Source: Gluconacetobacter tumulisoli (GTDB lineage Bacteria; Pseudomonadota; Alphaproteobacteria; Acetobacterales; Acetobacteraceae). From it: DNA of 64,000 nucleotides. The notes under the pieces were generated by a model that did not search any database, had not been told where the DNA came from, and worked only from the letters and a program-made list of their open reading frames with translations. A program made the position numbers and the translations under genes. The stretch covers positions 358,466 to 422,465 of the forward strand of contig NZ_JABEQM010000002.1 of assembly GCF_014174155.1 (NCBI RefSeq), given 5' to 3'. This document shows positions 18,464 to 27,362 of the stretch, one piece after another (within the stretch, counting starts at the first letter, position 1; every line of letters begins with the position of its first letter).

Positions 18464-19924
18464 TCAGATGTATTTGCGATAGTCAGTGCTCTCGACCTGA
18501 CCTTCCTTCATGTATTTCAGTATCTCGCCGACCATGCGCGCAGCCCGGATGGGTATCGGGAGCCGCTGATTCATCTGGGTCGAGTTCCAGTTGATCTTGG
18601 TGAGGGAGAATACTTCTTCGGCCAACTGAGTGACGGTGCTGTCGCAGCTCGAATGGGGGCAGAGCAGCAGCGGACGCGGATCATACATGCCGGGATAGGT
18701 GCCGTAATAGGGCATGCTGCCGTTGGTGTAGAGCAGGCCGTTCCCGCCGAGGTCGACGAAGGTGCCGCGTAGGACGGGATAGTTCCCATCGCGCATGAGC
18801 TTCACCGAGTACGACTCCTGGACCCAGACCAGGTCGCGCATCTCGGTGCCGGCGGCATTAAGCGCCTCGAGGATGCCCTCGGCCTCCTCATCCTTGAAGC
18901 GTGAGGTCTTCAGCACGATCACGCGCGCAGGAAGCGTCTTGTGGTGCGTCTTATAGGCGGCGAGCACGTTCTCGATGATCTCGCGCGCGTCGTCGCTCGT
19001 CATGTAGGGATGGCGGCCGCGGCTCTCGGTATGGGCGCGCTTGCCCTTCAGCACGAAGCCGCGGCCGCGCTCGTCGAACATCTGGGCGGCGCTGGTGAAG
19101 AGCTGCTGCCCACCGGCCTCGCGGTAGAAGCTGATGCCGATGTAGCAGGCGGTGAACTCGCCCTCCTTCGGCATGCGCCGCCACGGGATGCGGCCGCTCC
19201 CCTTGTAGTAGAGCGTGGTCAGCAGGTTCCAGCTGCGGCCTGCAACGTCCTGGATCTTCCGGGCGCTGCTCTCCTTGATCTTCTGAGGGATCGACACCTT
19301 GTCGTCGACCGTGTCCTCCCAGACGATCTGGATCGGGAAGGCGAGATGCATCGCGCGCGCCTTCAGCATGCCCCGGAAGTTCGGCGCGTCCGAACCGCTG
19401 CTGTCGTCCTTCTCGGTCGTGCCGCGGGAGTCCACCTTCGCGTTCCACACCCGCTCGAGGAGGCGCACCGGCAGCGCGACGATCGCCACGTCGGGGCGGT
19501 TGCCGCCATCGGCGAGGGCTTCGAGTTCGGCGACGATATCGTCCACCGCCATCTCGACGGCCTTCTGGTGGTCGGGCTCTTTCGCGATCCTGTCGAGCTT
19601 GCTCTGCGACAGCGCCGCCGTGGCCCCGTCCTCGATCTCGAAGCGGCAGCGATACGGGCTCTGGTTGCCAAGGCCCGGGAACGCCGGATGCATGTTGGGG
19701 TGCTTCTCGGACTTGCCGTCGACACCGCTCGCGGCTGTCTCCAGGAATTTCCGTGTGTCCTCAATCGTCTTAGCGCTGCCGATCACACCGACCTTGATGA
19801 CATCGCCGACGAAGGGCTGGAGGGGCCCCGCCTCGAAGAGCCCAAGGCGCGGATCCGGATGGTGATGATGGTCGCCGAACTCCAGTTCGGGTTCCTTGAA
19901 GATTCGAGTGTCGAAGGAACTCAT
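18464..19924 (-). CDS. Short prokaryotic Argonaute (MID-PIWI), SPARDA
   Basis: 486-aa short Argonaute with MID and PIWI domains and no N/PAZ region. After the N-terminal [11 protein letters not shown] segment comes the MID part (to about residue 220). The PIWI part includes [12 protein letters not shown] and, near the C-terminus, [20 protein letters not shown], hallmarks of the family. The first catalytic Asp of the DEDX tetrad is replaced: the strand reads [10 protein letters not shown] (near residue 262). It therefore cannot slice and should act as a guide-loaded sensor. It follows the DUF4365-APAZ gene with a 4-bp ATGA overlap, indicating translational coupling and a heterodimer. Known SPARDA complexes use RNA guides to detect invading DNA and then release non-specific nuclease activity. 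Confidence 0.93.
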   Translation of the reverse strand: MSSFDTRIFKEPELEFGDHHHHPDPRLGLFEAGPLQPFVGDVIKVGVIGSAKTIEDTRKFLETAASGVDGKSEKHPNMHPAFPGLGNQSPYRCRFEIEDGATAALSQSKLDRIAKEPDHQKAVEMAVDDIVAELEALADGGNRPDVAIVALPVRLLERVWNAKVDSRGTTEKDDSSGSDAPNFRGMLKARAMHLAFPIQIVWEDTVDDKVSIPQKIKESSARKIQDVAGRSWNLLTTLYYKGSGRIPWRRMPKEGEFTACYIGISFYREAGGQQLFTSAAQMFDERGRGFVLKGKRAHTESRGRHPYMTSDDAREIIENVLAAYKTHHKTLPARVIVLKTSRFKDEEAEGILEALNAAGTEMRDLVWVQESYSVKLMRDGNYPVLRGTFVDLGGNGLLYTNGSMPYYGTYPGMYDPRPLLLCPHSSCDSTVTQLAEEVFSLTKINWNSTQMNQRLPIPIRAARMVGEILKYMKEGQVESTDYRKYI

Positions 19925-21255
19925 GCGAACAGCCCCTCCTGCTGATCGGATGCCTCTGCCTTCTTTTTTCCGGCACCCCAGCCGTCCTCGGGGACTCGCG
20001 TCTCAAGCTGGACCGTGGGCGGCTCGCCGAACCGGAGCCGGAGTTCGATCGCCACCTCGGTGCCGAACAGTCCGCCAGCCGCCCGCTCGGCGTCCCGGTC
20101 GGCCTGTGTCAGGAAACGGTGCCACATGATGACCTGTCCTCGCAGTGCCGCGCTCTTGTCGAGGCGCTTCTTGCCGGCCAGCAGCGCGCCCGGATACGGA
20201 TGCGGTGTGAAGCCGTTGGTCGTGAAGTAGTAGGTGGGCGAGACAATCAGATACCACCTGTCCCCCAGACGCTCGAAGCGTGGCGAGAAGGCATGGTGCC
20301 GGACGAACGAGACCTTGCCCTCTTCCTTGTCGCTTATGGCGACCATGACCACGTCGGCATTGGTCTTCTTCTTGGCGGATTCGTAGGCGAAGTTGCGCGG
20401 GACGTTCTTCTCCAAGGCGCGGAAGTAGAGGATCTTCCGATCCTTGCTCCAGTTTAGGTCGTCACGCGTCTGGTGCCGAAGGGCCTGACGCAGCAGGTGC
20501 ATGAAGCGGTTCTGCTCGTCGACGTCGTCGTGGAAGGCGAGATCAACGGTTTCGATGGCGTCGACCTGGTCGAGATCCACGATCTGGCTGCAGGCCGAGG
20601 TGCGCGGATCATGGAATGACCAGAACGTCCCACCTGCGATGGACCAGTCGAAGCGGGGCGGCTCCTGACCAGCCAACAGGATTGCGGTGGCTCGCCGTCC
20701 GTCATACGGAGTGGACGCGACATAGATCTCGTTCGGGAGGTCGATCGGCAGGATGTTGACCAATGCCTCCTCGCCGCCGCCGAGAGCGGGGACGTAGTAG
20801 CCGAACCCGGCCTTCGACACGGTCAGACCTGCGAGCCGGTTGACGCTGGTGTTGTCGAGCATGTCGGTAGCCTTGTCGATCTGTAGTCGACGCTCCGCCT
20901 GATCGCTGTCCCGCGACACCTCCTTCCAGTAGAAGCTGTTGTCCGACTTCCGATAGAAGACGACAATTACCGGCAGGTTCGAGCCCTTCCAGTAATCCAG
21001 ATCCTGTCGGCGGAGCAGATAGGCGAACCCATCGTCGGTTTCGGAGGCGTAGCGGCCATCCTCCTTGGCCTTCACCTGGACCGCGATCATCCGGGCCATC
21101 GGCTGACCCTTTTCCATGACCTCGGCGATCCCGTCGATGCCGGCCTCCAGCCTTGAGCGCCCGTCGAACTGGAAGCCCATCGATAGAAAGCGACCGCGGA
21201 CGGCGTTCTCGCCGATCTCGCCAAGTATCTGATTGGAGGTGAGGTGCTTGGGCAT
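19921..21255 (-). CDS. DUF4365 (DREN) nuclease-APAZ fusion, SPARDA effector
   Basis: 444-aa effector subunit. Residues 1-140 form a DUF4365 PD-(D/E)XK-type nuclease: GEIGE (Glu16), GIDG (Asp41) and QVKAK (Gln60, Lys62) give the expected active-site set. Residues about 160-444 are an APAZ domain, recognisable from [20 protein letters not shown] and [10 protein letters not shown], which resembles Argonaute N-L1-L2 and binds the short Argonaute. Nuclease plus APAZ beside an inactive PIWI defines the SPARDA class of short-Argonaute immunity, in which target recognition unleashes collateral DNA/RNA cleavage. It is the first gene of a two-gene minus-strand operon. Promoter not identified; the upstream 200 bp is gene-free. 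Confidence 0.9.
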   Translation of the reverse strand: MPKHLTSNQILGEIGENAVRGRFLSMGFQFDGRSRLEAGIDGIAEVMEKGQPMARMIAVQVKAKEDGRYASETDDGFAYLLRRQDLDYWKGSNLPVIVVFYRKSDNSFYWKEVSRDSDQAERRLQIDKATDMLDNTSVNRLAGLTVSKAGFGYYVPALGGGEEALVNILPIDLPNEIYVASTPYDGRRATAILLAGQEPPRFDWSIAGGTFWSFHDPRTSACSQIVDLDQVDAIETVDLAFHDDVDEQNRFMHLLRQALRHQTRDDLNWSKDRKILYFRALEKNVPRNFAYESAKKKTNADVVMVAISDKEEGKVSFVRHHAFSPRFERLGDRWYLIVSPTYYFTTNGFTPHPYPGALLAGKKRLDKSAALRGQVIMWHRFLTQADRDAERAAGGLFGTEVAIELRLRFGEPPTVQLETRVPEDGWGAGKKKAEASDQQEGLFA

Positions 21256-21457
21256 GGCGGTAGATTAGAACAATATGTGAACCCGCAACAGGGGAGTGAT
21301 GGGCATCAGACTAGGCCGAGCGATCAGCGTTGCAATGGCCGGTTTTGGCGGGAGCGGACCTCCCCGCAGCCCCATCGGAAAGGCGTGAGTTGGTCGGTAG
21401 CCGTCATGAACATGAGCGCAAGGAATGGCTGTTTTCGGTTATCGCTTGCCGATATCG
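21256..21457. other. Gene-free flank, acquired-DNA junction
   Basis: No gene seen, although on the minus strand the truncated ccdB frame reads on through it to a stop at 21324. It should include the promoter of the SPARDA operon (minus strand). Its composition and the phrase GGGAGCGGACCT resemble the gene-poor stretch left of the operon. At about 21458 it joins ccdB in the middle of the toxin's C-terminal region. Confidence 0.5.
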
Positions 21458-21692
21458 GCCTGCGGAGTTCCGAAACCGGAATGCTGGCCGGTGCCTGCGT
21501 CAGCAGGACGTGCGGTACATCCTCTATCTCAAGAACCGGATTCAGTTCGCCGATCGGCGGTGGCGCGTCAGGGGCCGGGATGAGGGGAACGACCATACGG
21601 GTCGCCAGTCGGGACAGGCGTTCCGCCTGCACATCGACCACATACCCCGCACGACGCTCGTCCGGCATCGGATAGACGTGGAGGCTCGCCAT
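21324..21692 (-). pseudogene. ccdB: CcdB toxin, C-terminus replaced
   Basis: From the ATG at 21692 the product begins MASLHVYPMP and continues with GYVVDVQAERL, TRMVVPLIP, LNPVLEIEDVPHVLLTQ and IPVSEL, all diagnostic for CcdB gyrase poison. After about residue 78 the similarity stops and the frame continues through unrelated DNA to a stop at 21324 (122 codons). CcdB normally has about 100 residues, and its last few form the gyrase-poisoning end. That end is missing here, so the toxin should be inactive. The start overlaps the ccdA stop as TGATG. Confidence 0.8.
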
Positions 21693-21965
21693 CAGAAGGC
21701 ACGATACGCGGCAAGCGGCAGGCCGTGCGTCTCGACATGCTCGTTCCAGGACGGGATCGCGTCGCCATTTTCGGCGAGCCAGCGTTCGCGTCTGCGGGCG
21801 GCGAGTGCCGCGACAAGGCCCTGTTCGCACGCCTGGGAGATGTTTGAGGCCCAGGGCGCGCGCCTGGGTCAGCAGGTGGACCGGACGTGTGACATTGGTG
21901 GCACGCCGGGCGTCGATCGGAGGCGGCCTGAAACGGCTGCTGCCTGGGGGATAGACCATGCGCAT
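21692..21965 (-). pseudogene. ccdA: CcdA antitoxin, frameshifted
   Basis: The first 40 codons read RRATNVTRPVHLLTQARALG, the DNA-binding half of CcdA. An extra A near 21850 (CTCAAACATC in place of CTCAACATC) shifts the frame. The correct second half is in another frame: ISQACEQGLVAALAARRRE, then RWLAENGDAIPSWNEHVE and GLPLAAYRAF. Its own TGA overlaps the ccdB ATG. The pair is decayed, and a sequencing error in the A-run is possible but would not restore ccdB. Confidence 0.78.
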
Positions 21966-22190
21966 TACAAGCGGGCGCCGTATGCTCTTGCTGTGTCGTA
22001 CCGAGATCGGCGCGCATGGCGGTCTTCATGTCATGATCGGCGTGTCATGATTGGTTTGCCGGCGTCCCGCGCGCCGTGACGGGCGGCGCGTCGGGCCGCC
22101 CTCGCCCGGCAGCCCGCATGGGCATGCGGGACGCCGGCGCGAAGCATCGACATGCGGCCGGAGGGCTGGGCGGGCGCGGCCGTGCCGTGC

Positions 22191-22823
22191 CTACCGCCGG
22201 CTGTCGAGCGCCATGCGGACGGCCAGGCCGCCCAGCACGCCGGCCATCAGCCAGCGCTGCACCGCCGCCCAGCGCGGGCGGGTGGTCAGGAACGATGCGA
22301 TCGACCCGGCCGCGAACGCGATCGCGCAGTTCACCGCGACGCTGACGACGATCTGCGTGGTGCCCAGGGTCAGCGACTGCGCCAGGACGCCGCCATGGCC
22401 CGGCCGGACGAATTGCGGCAGCAGCGACAGGTACATGACCGCGATCTTGGGGTTCAGCAGGTTGGTGACGAACCCCATTGCGAACAGGCGCCCCGGCCCG
22501 TCGACGGGCAGGTCGCGCACCTGGAACGGCGACCGTCCGCCCGGCCGGATCGCCTGCCACGCCAGGTAGAGCAGGTAGGCCGCCCCGCCCAGGCGCAGCG
22601 CGTCATACGCGTGGGGCACCGCCAGCAGCAGCGCGGTGATGCCGAACGCGGCGCACAGCATGTAGACGACGAAGCCCAGCGCCACCCCGCCCAGCGAGAC
22701 CAGCCCGGCCCGCCAGCCCTGGCAGATGGACCGCGAGACCAGGTAGATCATGTTCGGCCCCGGCGTCAGCGCCATGCCCAGCGCCACCAGCGCGAAGGCG
22801 ACCAGATTGGTCATGCCCGGCAT
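22191..22823 (-). CDS. LysE/RhtB family exporter
   Basis: 210-aa inner-membrane exporter with about six hydrophobic segments. It has the family signature GMALTPGPNMIYLVSRSICQ near the N-terminus and GFVTNLLNPKIAVMYLSLLP in the middle, where NPK is nearly invariant. Members export amino acids such as lysine, threonine or homoserine lactone; the substrate is not visible. It is divergent from arfB. Confidence 0.93.
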   Translation of the reverse strand: MPGMTNLVAFALVALGMALTPGPNMIYLVSRSICQGWRAGLVSLGGVALGFVVYMLCAAFGITALLLAVPHAYDALRLGGAAYLLYLAWQAIRPGGRSPFQVRDLPVDGPGRLFAMGFVTNLLNPKIAVMYLSLLPQFVRPGHGGVLAQSLTLGTTQIVVSVAVNCAIAFAAGSIASFLTTRPRWAAVQRWLMAGVLGGLAVRMALDSRR

Positions 22824-22896
22824 GCTTTCCCCCTTTTCCGTTTCGAGACCCCACCGATAGCACGCGCGGCGGCGCGAAACATGCTATGGCGCGCGC

Positions 22897-23319
22897 ATGG
22901 CAATCCCGATCCTTCCCGGACTGTCCCTGGCCGAGTCCGAGCTGGAGGTCAGCTACATCCTGGCCTCCGGCCCCGGCGGGCAGAACGTCAACAAGGTGGC
23001 GACGGCGGCGCAATTGCGATTCGACGCCGCGCGGTCGCCGTCGCTGCCCGAACGGGTGCGCGTGCGCCTGCTGGAGGTCGCGGGCAGCCGCGCCACGCGC
23101 GACGGCGTCATCGTCATCACCGCCCGGCGCTTTCGCACGCAGCAGCGCAACCGCGAGGACGCGGTCGCGCGTCTGGCGGACCTGATCCGCGAGGCCGCGC
23201 ATCGCCCGGCCTTCCGCGTCGCCACCCGCCCCGGCCGCGCCGCCCGCCAGCGCCGGCTGGACGGCAAGGCCCATCGCGCCGGCATCAAGCGCGGCCGCAG
23301 CGTTCGGCACGACGACTAG
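22897..23319 (+). CDS. arfB: Peptidyl-tRNA hydrolase ArfB (ribosome rescue)
   Basis: 140-aa release-factor-like hydrolase. The catalytic GGQ lies in ASGPGGQNVNKVATAAQLRF (near residue 27). The C-terminal tail is rich in Arg and Lys (AHRAGIKRGRS), as needed to enter the empty mRNA channel of stalled ribosomes. It frees ribosomes stalled on mRNA lacking a stop codon. A hairpin repeat (family 2) follows the stop immediately. Confidence 0.95.
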   Translation: MAIPILPGLSLAESELEVSYILASGPGGQNVNKVATAAQLRFDAARSPSLPERVRVRLLEVAGSRATRDGVIVITARRFRTQQRNREDAVARLADLIREAAHRPAFRVATRPGRAARQRRLDGKAHRAGIKRGRSVRHDD

Positions 23320-23321
23320 GG

Positions 23322-23455
23322 CGATCGTCTTCGTTCTTTTTTGGAAAAAAGAACCAAAAAACTTTTGAACGTTCAGGGGCCATGTGCCGGGTGCGCTCGA
23401 GACGCCCTTAACGGATCAAAGTCTTTTTGCTTCTTTTCTTCAGAAAAAGAAGGCG
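23322..23455. repeat. Intergenic double-hairpin repeat (family 2), copy 1
   Basis: About 130 bp, nearly identical to 28734-28868. It opens with a perfect stem GTTCTTTTTT/AAAAAAGAAC (23333-23354), continues through AACTTTTGAACGTTC and ACGGATCAAAGTCTTTTTGC, and ends in a CTTCTTTTC/GAAAAAGAAG hairpin. Both ends carry T-runs on one strand and A-runs on the other, so it probably acts as a bidirectional terminator. It lies between arfB and hflX. Confidence 0.8.
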
Positions 23456-23529
23456 TCCTTCCGTTCGGGGCGGGGCCCGGCGGAGGGCCCATGCGCACGC
23501 CGTCGCGCGTTCGTGCTATGATCCCGGCC

Positions 23530-24891
23530 ATGGAAACGAAGCAACCTGTGCCGCGAGCCATCCTCGTCGGTATTCAACTCGACGGTGTTGACGATGTCGC
23601 CCATGAGGCGAGCCTGAAGGAGCTTGGCCGGCTGGTCGAGACCCTGGGATACGAGGTCGCGGGGTCGGTGTCCCAGAAGCGCGGCGGGATCGGCGGGCTG
23701 ACGGTGCTGGGCAGCGGCAAGTTGGCTGAGCTGGCGGCGATCACCGGCGGGACCGGGGTCGTGGGGGGCTGGACGGCGCCGCAGAAATCGAAGGCCCGCC
23801 AGCGCTTCGAGGCCGCCGGGGCGGCATCGGCGGAGGACCCCGTTCCCGCGCCGCAGGCGGAGGGGGAACGGCGGCCGGAGTTCGTCATCGTCGATCATGA
23901 GATCTCGCCCAGCCAGGCGCGCAACCTGGAGAACGCCACGGGGGCGCAGGTTCTGGACCGGACGGGCGTGATCGTGGAGATCTTCCACCGCCATGCCCGC
24001 AGCCGCGAGGCCAGGTTGCAGGTGGAGATGGCCCGCCTGAAATACGTGGCGCCCCGGTTGCGGGAATCCGCGTCGGGCAGCGAGCGCAAGCGCGGCGTGG
24101 GCGCGGGTGAAAGCGACCTCGACCTGGATCGCCGCACCGTTCGCGATCGCCTGGCCGAGCTGAAGGAGCAGCTGGCGCAGGTGCAGCGCGACAGCGCGCA
24201 GCGTCGGACCGCGCGCCGCGACCAGTTGCGCGTTGCGCTGGTGGGGTACACGAACGCCGGGAAATCGTCGCTGATGCGCGCATTGACGGGCAGCGAAGTG
24301 CTGGTCGCGGACCAGCTGTTCGCCACGCTGGATACGACGGTGCGCGCGCTGAAGCCGGACGCGAAGCCGCGCGTGCTGATTTCGGACACGGTGGGGTTCA
24401 TCAAGCAGCTGCCGCATGATCTGGTCGCGTCGTTCAAATCCACGCTGGACGAGGCGCTGGAGGCGTCGTTGCTGCTGTTCGTGGTCGATGCGTCCGATCC
24501 GACCTATGACGCGCAGCTGGAGGTCAGCCGCACGGTGCTGCACGAGATCGGCGCCGATGCCGTTCCCGCGCGCCTTGTCCTCAATAAAATCGACCGGGTG
24601 GATGCGGAGACGCGCGCGGCCCTGCTGGAACGGCATCCGGATGCCATCCTGCTGTCCGCGAAATCGCCGGACGACGTGGCCGCGCTGCGCGAGACGATCA
24701 TCGCATTCTTCGAGGCGTCCATGGTGGATGGCGAGCTGGTGCTGCCCTATGCCAAACAGGGGCTGCTGGGCGATATCTACGAAAACACCCGGGTGCTTTC
24801 CGAAGATTTCGACCCGGCGGGCCGGATTTTGAAAGTGCGCGGCCTGCCGGGCGCCCTGGCGCGCCTGCAACGCGCCGTCGCCGGGGGGTAA
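23530..24891 (+). CDS. hflX: GTPase HflX
   Basis: 453-aa ribosome-associated GTPase that splits stalled or heat-damaged ribosomes. The N-terminal HflX domain has FVIVDHEISPSQARNLE and VEMARLKYVAPRL. The GTPase part follows with the P-loop GYTNAGKSSL (near residue 238), DTVGF and NKID. The start ATGGAAACG at 23530 is taken; an ATG at 23518 is possible. It often sits after hfq in other bacteria, but not here. Confidence 0.95.
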   Translation: METKQPVPRAILVGIQLDGVDDVAHEASLKELGRLVETLGYEVAGSVSQKRGGIGGLTVLGSGKLAELAAITGGTGVVGGWTAPQKSKARQRFEAAGAASAEDPVPAPQAEGERRPEFVIVDHEISPSQARNLENATGAQVLDRTGVIVEIFHRHARSREARLQVEMARLKYVAPRLRESASGSERKRGVGAGESDLDLDRRTVRDRLAELKEQLAQVQRDSAQRRTARRDQLRVALVGYTNAGKSSLMRALTGSEVLVADQLFATLDTTVRALKPDAKPRVLISDTVGFIKQLPHDLVASFKSTLDEALEASLLLFVVDASDPTYDAQLEVSRTVLHEIGADAVPARLVLNKIDRVDAETRAALLERHPDAILLSAKSPDDVAALRETIIAFFEASMVDGELVLPYAKQGLLGDIYENTRVLSEDFDPAGRILKVRGLPGALARLQRAVAGG

Positions 24892-24950
24892 GCGCCCCTT
24901 GCGGGCGGCGGGGGAGATGCCTGTCGCCTGCAAGCCCTCGTCGGGTCACC

Positions 24951-25417
24951 GCCAGCGCAGATCGGTCAGAGCGTGCTTGCAAATGGGGGCTGGTGAGCGA
25001 GAGCGGCCCCTGGGCCGCGCCCGGCGTGGGTTTGCGAGCACCGAAGCGGAGCGGCCTTATCGGCCGTGAGCATCGGAGCGCAGGAAACGCGCGTCGGATC
25101 GCCGCCAGCGCAGATCGGTCAGAGCGTGTTTGCAAATGGGGGCTGGTGAGCGAGAGCGGCCCCTTGGGGGCCGCGCCCGGCGTGGGTTTGCGAGCACCGA
25201 AGCGGAGCGCAGGAAACGCGCGTCGGATCGCCGTCAGCGCAGATCGGTCAGAGCGTGTTTGCAAATGGGGGCTGGTGAGCGAGAGCGGCCCCTTGGGGGC
25301 CGCGCCCGGCGTGGGTTTGCGAGCACCGAAGCGGAGCGGCCTTATCGGCCGTGAGCATCGGAGCGCAGGAAACGCGCGTCGGATCGCCGCCAGCGCGCAT
25401 TTGCAAGCACGCTCTCA
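24951..25417. repeat. Three tandem units of palindromic repeat (family 1)
   Basis: Three head-to-tail units, with the phrase ATCGGTCAGAGCGTG recurring at 24961, 25114 and 25243. The middle unit lacks about 25 bp. Each unit has GCGGCCCC/GGGGCCGC-type stems and the core AAACGCGCGTCGGATCGCC. The outer ends form a perfect 18-bp inverted repeat: AGAGCGTGCTTGCAAATG (24968-24985) and its complement at 25398-25415. It fills the gap between the hflX stop and the stop of the convergent small ORF at 25415. Confidence 0.85.
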
Positions 25418-25609
25418 GGGCCAGCCGGGGCGGATGGCGGACCCGGTGGTCCCGTTCACGATGCCGCCGGGCACCAGGTAGAGGCGGCGGTAGGCATCGT
25501 TCACATGCGGATGTTCGGCCCGCCAGGCGGCGGCGAGGTCGAGCAGGCCGCACAGCAGCCCGAAGACCGCCAGGCCCAGCAGCCGGCGCCGCCGGCCCGC
25601 GCCCGGCAT
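25415..25609 (-). CDS. Small membrane protein, unknown
   Basis: 64-aa ORF beginning MPGAGRRRRLLG with one hydrophobic segment (LAVFGLLCGLLDLAAAW) and a C-terminal tail containing YRRLYLVPGG. It starts 22 bp after the mannosyltransferase stop and probably shares its transcript. Its TGA stop is the first triplet of the family 1 repeat arm. I recognise no family. It could be a real accessory subunit or a chance ORF. Confidence 0.45.
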   Translation of the reverse strand: MPGAGRRRRLLGLAVFGLLCGLLDLAAAWRAEHPHVNDAYRRLYLVPGGIVNGTTGSAIRPGWP

Positions 25610-25631
25610 GCCGGGGCCCTGGCCCCGCGCG

Positions 25632-26768
25632 TCAGCCAAGGAACCGTTTCCCGTGCAGCCAGCTGTTGGCGAACACGACATCCAGCCCCAGGCACAGCAG
25701 CACGAGCCAGGGCCGCCAGCGCGGCGGCAGCCGGCAGGCCAGGAGCGCGACCAGCATGTCGGCGAACGGGTTGGCCAGGACGATGCGGTGGATGGACATC
25801 AGGCTGGTGCTGCTGGCCAGCAGGAACGTGACCAGCAGGATGGTGCTTTCCATCGCCCAGCGGATGCGGAATCCCCAGCAGATCAGCGCGATTTCCAGGA
25901 CGGCGGCGATGGCGAGGTCCAGCGTCTTGCGGTGGGTGAATCCCTTGTAGAGCCACACCACCGGCGTCAGGAAGCGGTGCCCCCACGCCGCCTGCACATG
26001 GCCGAAGGCCAGGCCGTCGCCCACCAGCCCGTCCAGGAAGAAGATGAACAGGGCCAGCCCGGCCGCGCCGGCCAGGACGAGGACCGTGCCCTCGACCCAC
26101 CGGGTCAGGCGGTCCGGCGGCGTTCGTCCCGCCGGGCCGGCCATTTGGGGGGCGAACATGTGGAACAGGGCGATGACGGCGACGCAGAACAGGCCCGTCG
26201 GGCGCGTCAGGCACAGGCCGGCGGCCAGCAGGGCCGCCGCCATCGTCCATCCGCGCGCCATCGCCATGGCGGTGGACAGCAGCAGCACGCCGTACAGGCC
26301 CTCGGTATACGGCAGCCTGTACCAGAACCCGGTCGGCAGGATCACGAACAGGGCGACGCGGAACAGCCCGTCGGCGTCGCCCGCCTTCTGCCGCATGTAG
26401 GCGGCGGCCAGCAGGGCGAGCAGGGGGAACAGCGCGACGTTGATCGCAAGCCCCGCGCCATCGGCCCCCAGGCCGGTCGCCGCCATCACCGCGCGGACCA
26501 GCAGCGGATAGAGCGGAAAGAACGCCCAGGACGCCTGGCCGAAATCCGCCGGATTGGTCATCGGATGAGGAGAATAGCCGTGGGTGGCGATGCGTTCGTA
26601 CCAGGCGCAATCCCAATGGCACACCGCATGGGGCAGTCCCCCCAGCGGCCAGGCCTGCACGGCCAGGAGCACCAGCAGCAGCAGGTTCAGCAGCACGACG
26701 CAGCCCGCCGTCCGGGTCCGGCTGCCGGGCAGCGGGGGGGAGATCCGATCGAGGGTGTAATCGGTCAC
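25632..26768 (-). CDS. PIG-V-like mannosyltransferase family membrane protein
   Basis: 378-aa multi-pass protein with about eight to ten membrane segments. The loop CHWDCAWYERIATHGYS (near residue 50) matches the PIG-V/GT76 motif with the catalytic acidic residue. FFPLYPLLVR and TEGLYGVLLL (the TEG motif) also fit. Family members transfer mannose or other sugars from a polyprenyl carrier on the outer face of the membrane; the acceptor here is unknown. Divergent from the amino acid permease. Confidence 0.8.
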   Translation of the reverse strand: MTDYTLDRISPPLPGSRTRTAGCVVLLNLLLLVLLAVQAWPLGGLPHAVCHWDCAWYERIATHGYSPHPMTNPADFGQASWAFFPLYPLLVRAVMAATGLGADGAGLAINVALFPLLALLAAAYMRQKAGDADGLFRVALFVILPTGFWYRLPYTEGLYGVLLLSTAMAMARGWTMAAALLAAGLCLTRPTGLFCVAVIALFHMFAPQMAGPAGRTPPDRLTRWVEGTVLVLAGAAGLALFIFFLDGLVGDGLAFGHVQAAWGHRFLTPVVWLYKGFTHRKTLDLAIAAVLEIALICWGFRIRWAMESTILLVTFLLASSTSLMSIHRIVLANPFADMLVALLACRLPPRWRPWLVLLCLGLDVVFANSWLHGKRFLG

Positions 26769-26840
26769 GAACTGTACTCGGTCACACGAGGTTCCTTATC
26801 GTGGGACGCCCCCTGCCGCGCCATCATCCGCCGATCCCAA

Positions 26841-27010
26841 TGAGAGCCTGTGTGGACATGCGCGCCGGCGGCGATCCGACGCGCGTTTCCTGTGCTTCGC
26901 GGCGGGCGGCGATCAAGGCCGCTCCGCTCCGACACGCGGACACACATGACGGGCGCGGCCCTGGACGGCCGCTCTCGCGGCCGGCGCGCATGTCCAGACA
27001 GGCCCTGAGA
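26841..27010. repeat. Palindromic repeat (family 1), single complete copy
   Basis: The left arm from GAGCCTGTGTGGACATG (26844) and the right arm ending GCGCGCATGTCCAGACAGG pair over about 26 bp with two mismatches. The body keeps GCGGCC/GGCCGC and AAACGCGCGTCGGATCGCC (complementary strand) but has different tip and loop sequences from the copies at 24951 and 45735. It lies in the divergent gap between the mannosyltransferase and permease genes. Confidence 0.8.
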
Positions 27011-27029
27011 GGCAAGTGGCGGGAGGGTA

Positions 27030-27175
27030 TCATTCATTCAGCCAACCGGGAGCCTCTTTTAATGTAAAGAAATATAACGTGAATAGGTGTAATATAAAAT
27101 ATTGGACATATGCCGGAGAATATCTGTTTTTGGTGATCAATACTTGTTTTTCGCAAAGGAAGTGGATCGTTTCTC
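27030..27175. promoter_or_regulatory. AT-rich upstream region of amino acid permease
   Basis: A sharply AT-rich patch (for example AAATATAACGTGAATAGGTG and TAATATAAAATATTGG) in otherwise GC-rich DNA, about 190-330 bp before the permease start. It likely contains the permease promoter and possibly a site for a nucleoid protein. No specific operator recognised. Confidence 0.4.
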
Positions 27176-27362
27176 CATCTTTCTCCGTTCCCGGGCGGCG
27201 TGGCTTTCGGACGCGCGGGACCGGTGGGCGTTTCCCGTCCTGCGGCGCGCGGAAACCGGGGGCCGGCGGGGCGTGCCTGGCCGCTTGGTGGGAGGGGCGC
27301 GCCGTGTCTATGCTCCGCGCGGGCGCGACGATGCGGGCCCGGCGAGCGAAGGGAGCGGAAAC

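Noticed and set aside
18464..19924. Active slicing (long) Argonaute
   Set aside because: There is no PAZ/N region in this protein and the first catalytic Asp is replaced, so it is a short inactive type.
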